Source: Candidatus Aenigmatarchaeota archaeon
GTDB lineage: Archaea > EX4484-52 > GLR71
Assembly: GCA_023134675.1 (NCBI GenBank)
Contig: JAGLUQ010000085.1
Span: 1-5,001, forward strand
Direction: 5' to 3'
Length of the DNA: 5,001 nucleotides
How positions within the stretch are numbered: position 1 is the stretch's first letter; each line of letters starts with the position of its first letter. Positions 4,958-5,001 of this stretch are shown here, piece after piece. The position numbers and the translations under genes were made by a program. Under the pieces are notes generated by a model. The model was not told the DNA's origin and did no database searches. It worked only from the letters and a program-made list of their open reading frames with translations.

Positions 4958-4994
4958 ATCACCTGAAATAAGATAAGTCTTTAAGCTTATAAAA
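4958..4994 (-). promoter_or_regulatory. Promoter and Shine-Dalgarno upstream of the HTH gene
   Basis: On the minus strand a TATA box (TTTTATAA, 4994-4987) is followed about 26 bp later by the Shine-Dalgarno AGGTGAT (4964-4958), a perfect match to the archaeal anti-16S consensus. Transcription starting near 4965 would give a leader of about 20 nt to the GTG. Confidence 0.5.
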
Positions 4995-5001
4995 GTTGGG
5001 A

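Noticed and set aside
1..5001. CRISPR array, insertion sequence or defence system
   Set aside because: No regularly spaced repeats, transposase-like motifs, terminal inverted repeats or known defence domains were seen on either strand.

Overview
The window reads as a compact archaeal chromosome segment. Three things support this: an archaeal/eukaryotic-type Kae1 (KEOPS subunit) without the usual bacterial TsaD context, TATA boxes about 25 bp upstream of start codons with little or no leader, and oligo-T termination. The mix of a DUF4013 membrane protein, a Leptospira-type citramalate synthase and very tight convergent spacing suggests a small-genome lineage such as a DPANN archaeon. That placement is inference; no marker here fixes the taxon. 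Base composition is moderate, except for one clearly AT-richer gene.

Layout. Positions 1-380 (minus) hold the N-terminal part of a DUF4013 membrane protein that runs off the window. Positions 514-1488 (plus) hold kae1, the tRNA threonylcarbamoyl transferase. Positions 1507-2289 (minus) hold an unrecognised AT-rich 260-residue protein that converges on kae1. Positions 2358-3887 (minus) hold a full-length citramalate synthase with its C-terminal regulatory domain. Positions 3952-4066 (plus) hold a tRNA-Gly(CCC) whose T-arm is interrupted by about 44 nt. Positions 4106-4729 (plus) hold a Sua5/YrdC threonylcarbamoyl-AMP synthase. Positions 4733-4945 (minus) hold a small winged-helix DNA-binding protein. 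There is no gene-free stretch longer than about 135 bases.

How the genes work together. Sua5 makes threonylcarbamoyl-AMP and Kae1 transfers the threonylcarbamoyl group to A37 of ANN-decoding tRNAs. Both enzymes of the two-step t6A pathway therefore lie within 4.3 kb, though each has its own promoter and they are not an operon. The citramalate synthase would feed isoleucine synthesis from pyruvate, and its regulatory domain keeps the residues I associate with isoleucine feedback. Nothing in the window links it to the t6A genes.

Points most worth a second look: the interrupted tRNA T-arm, which has no clean bulge-helix-bulge motif that also preserves the TTC loop; one TATA element apparently shared by the tRNA and the divergent citramalate synthase; the tRNA terminator merging with the sua5 TATA box; and a well-spaced Shine-Dalgarno in front of the small regulator that points to a ten-codon overlapping ORF rather than to the regulator's own start.
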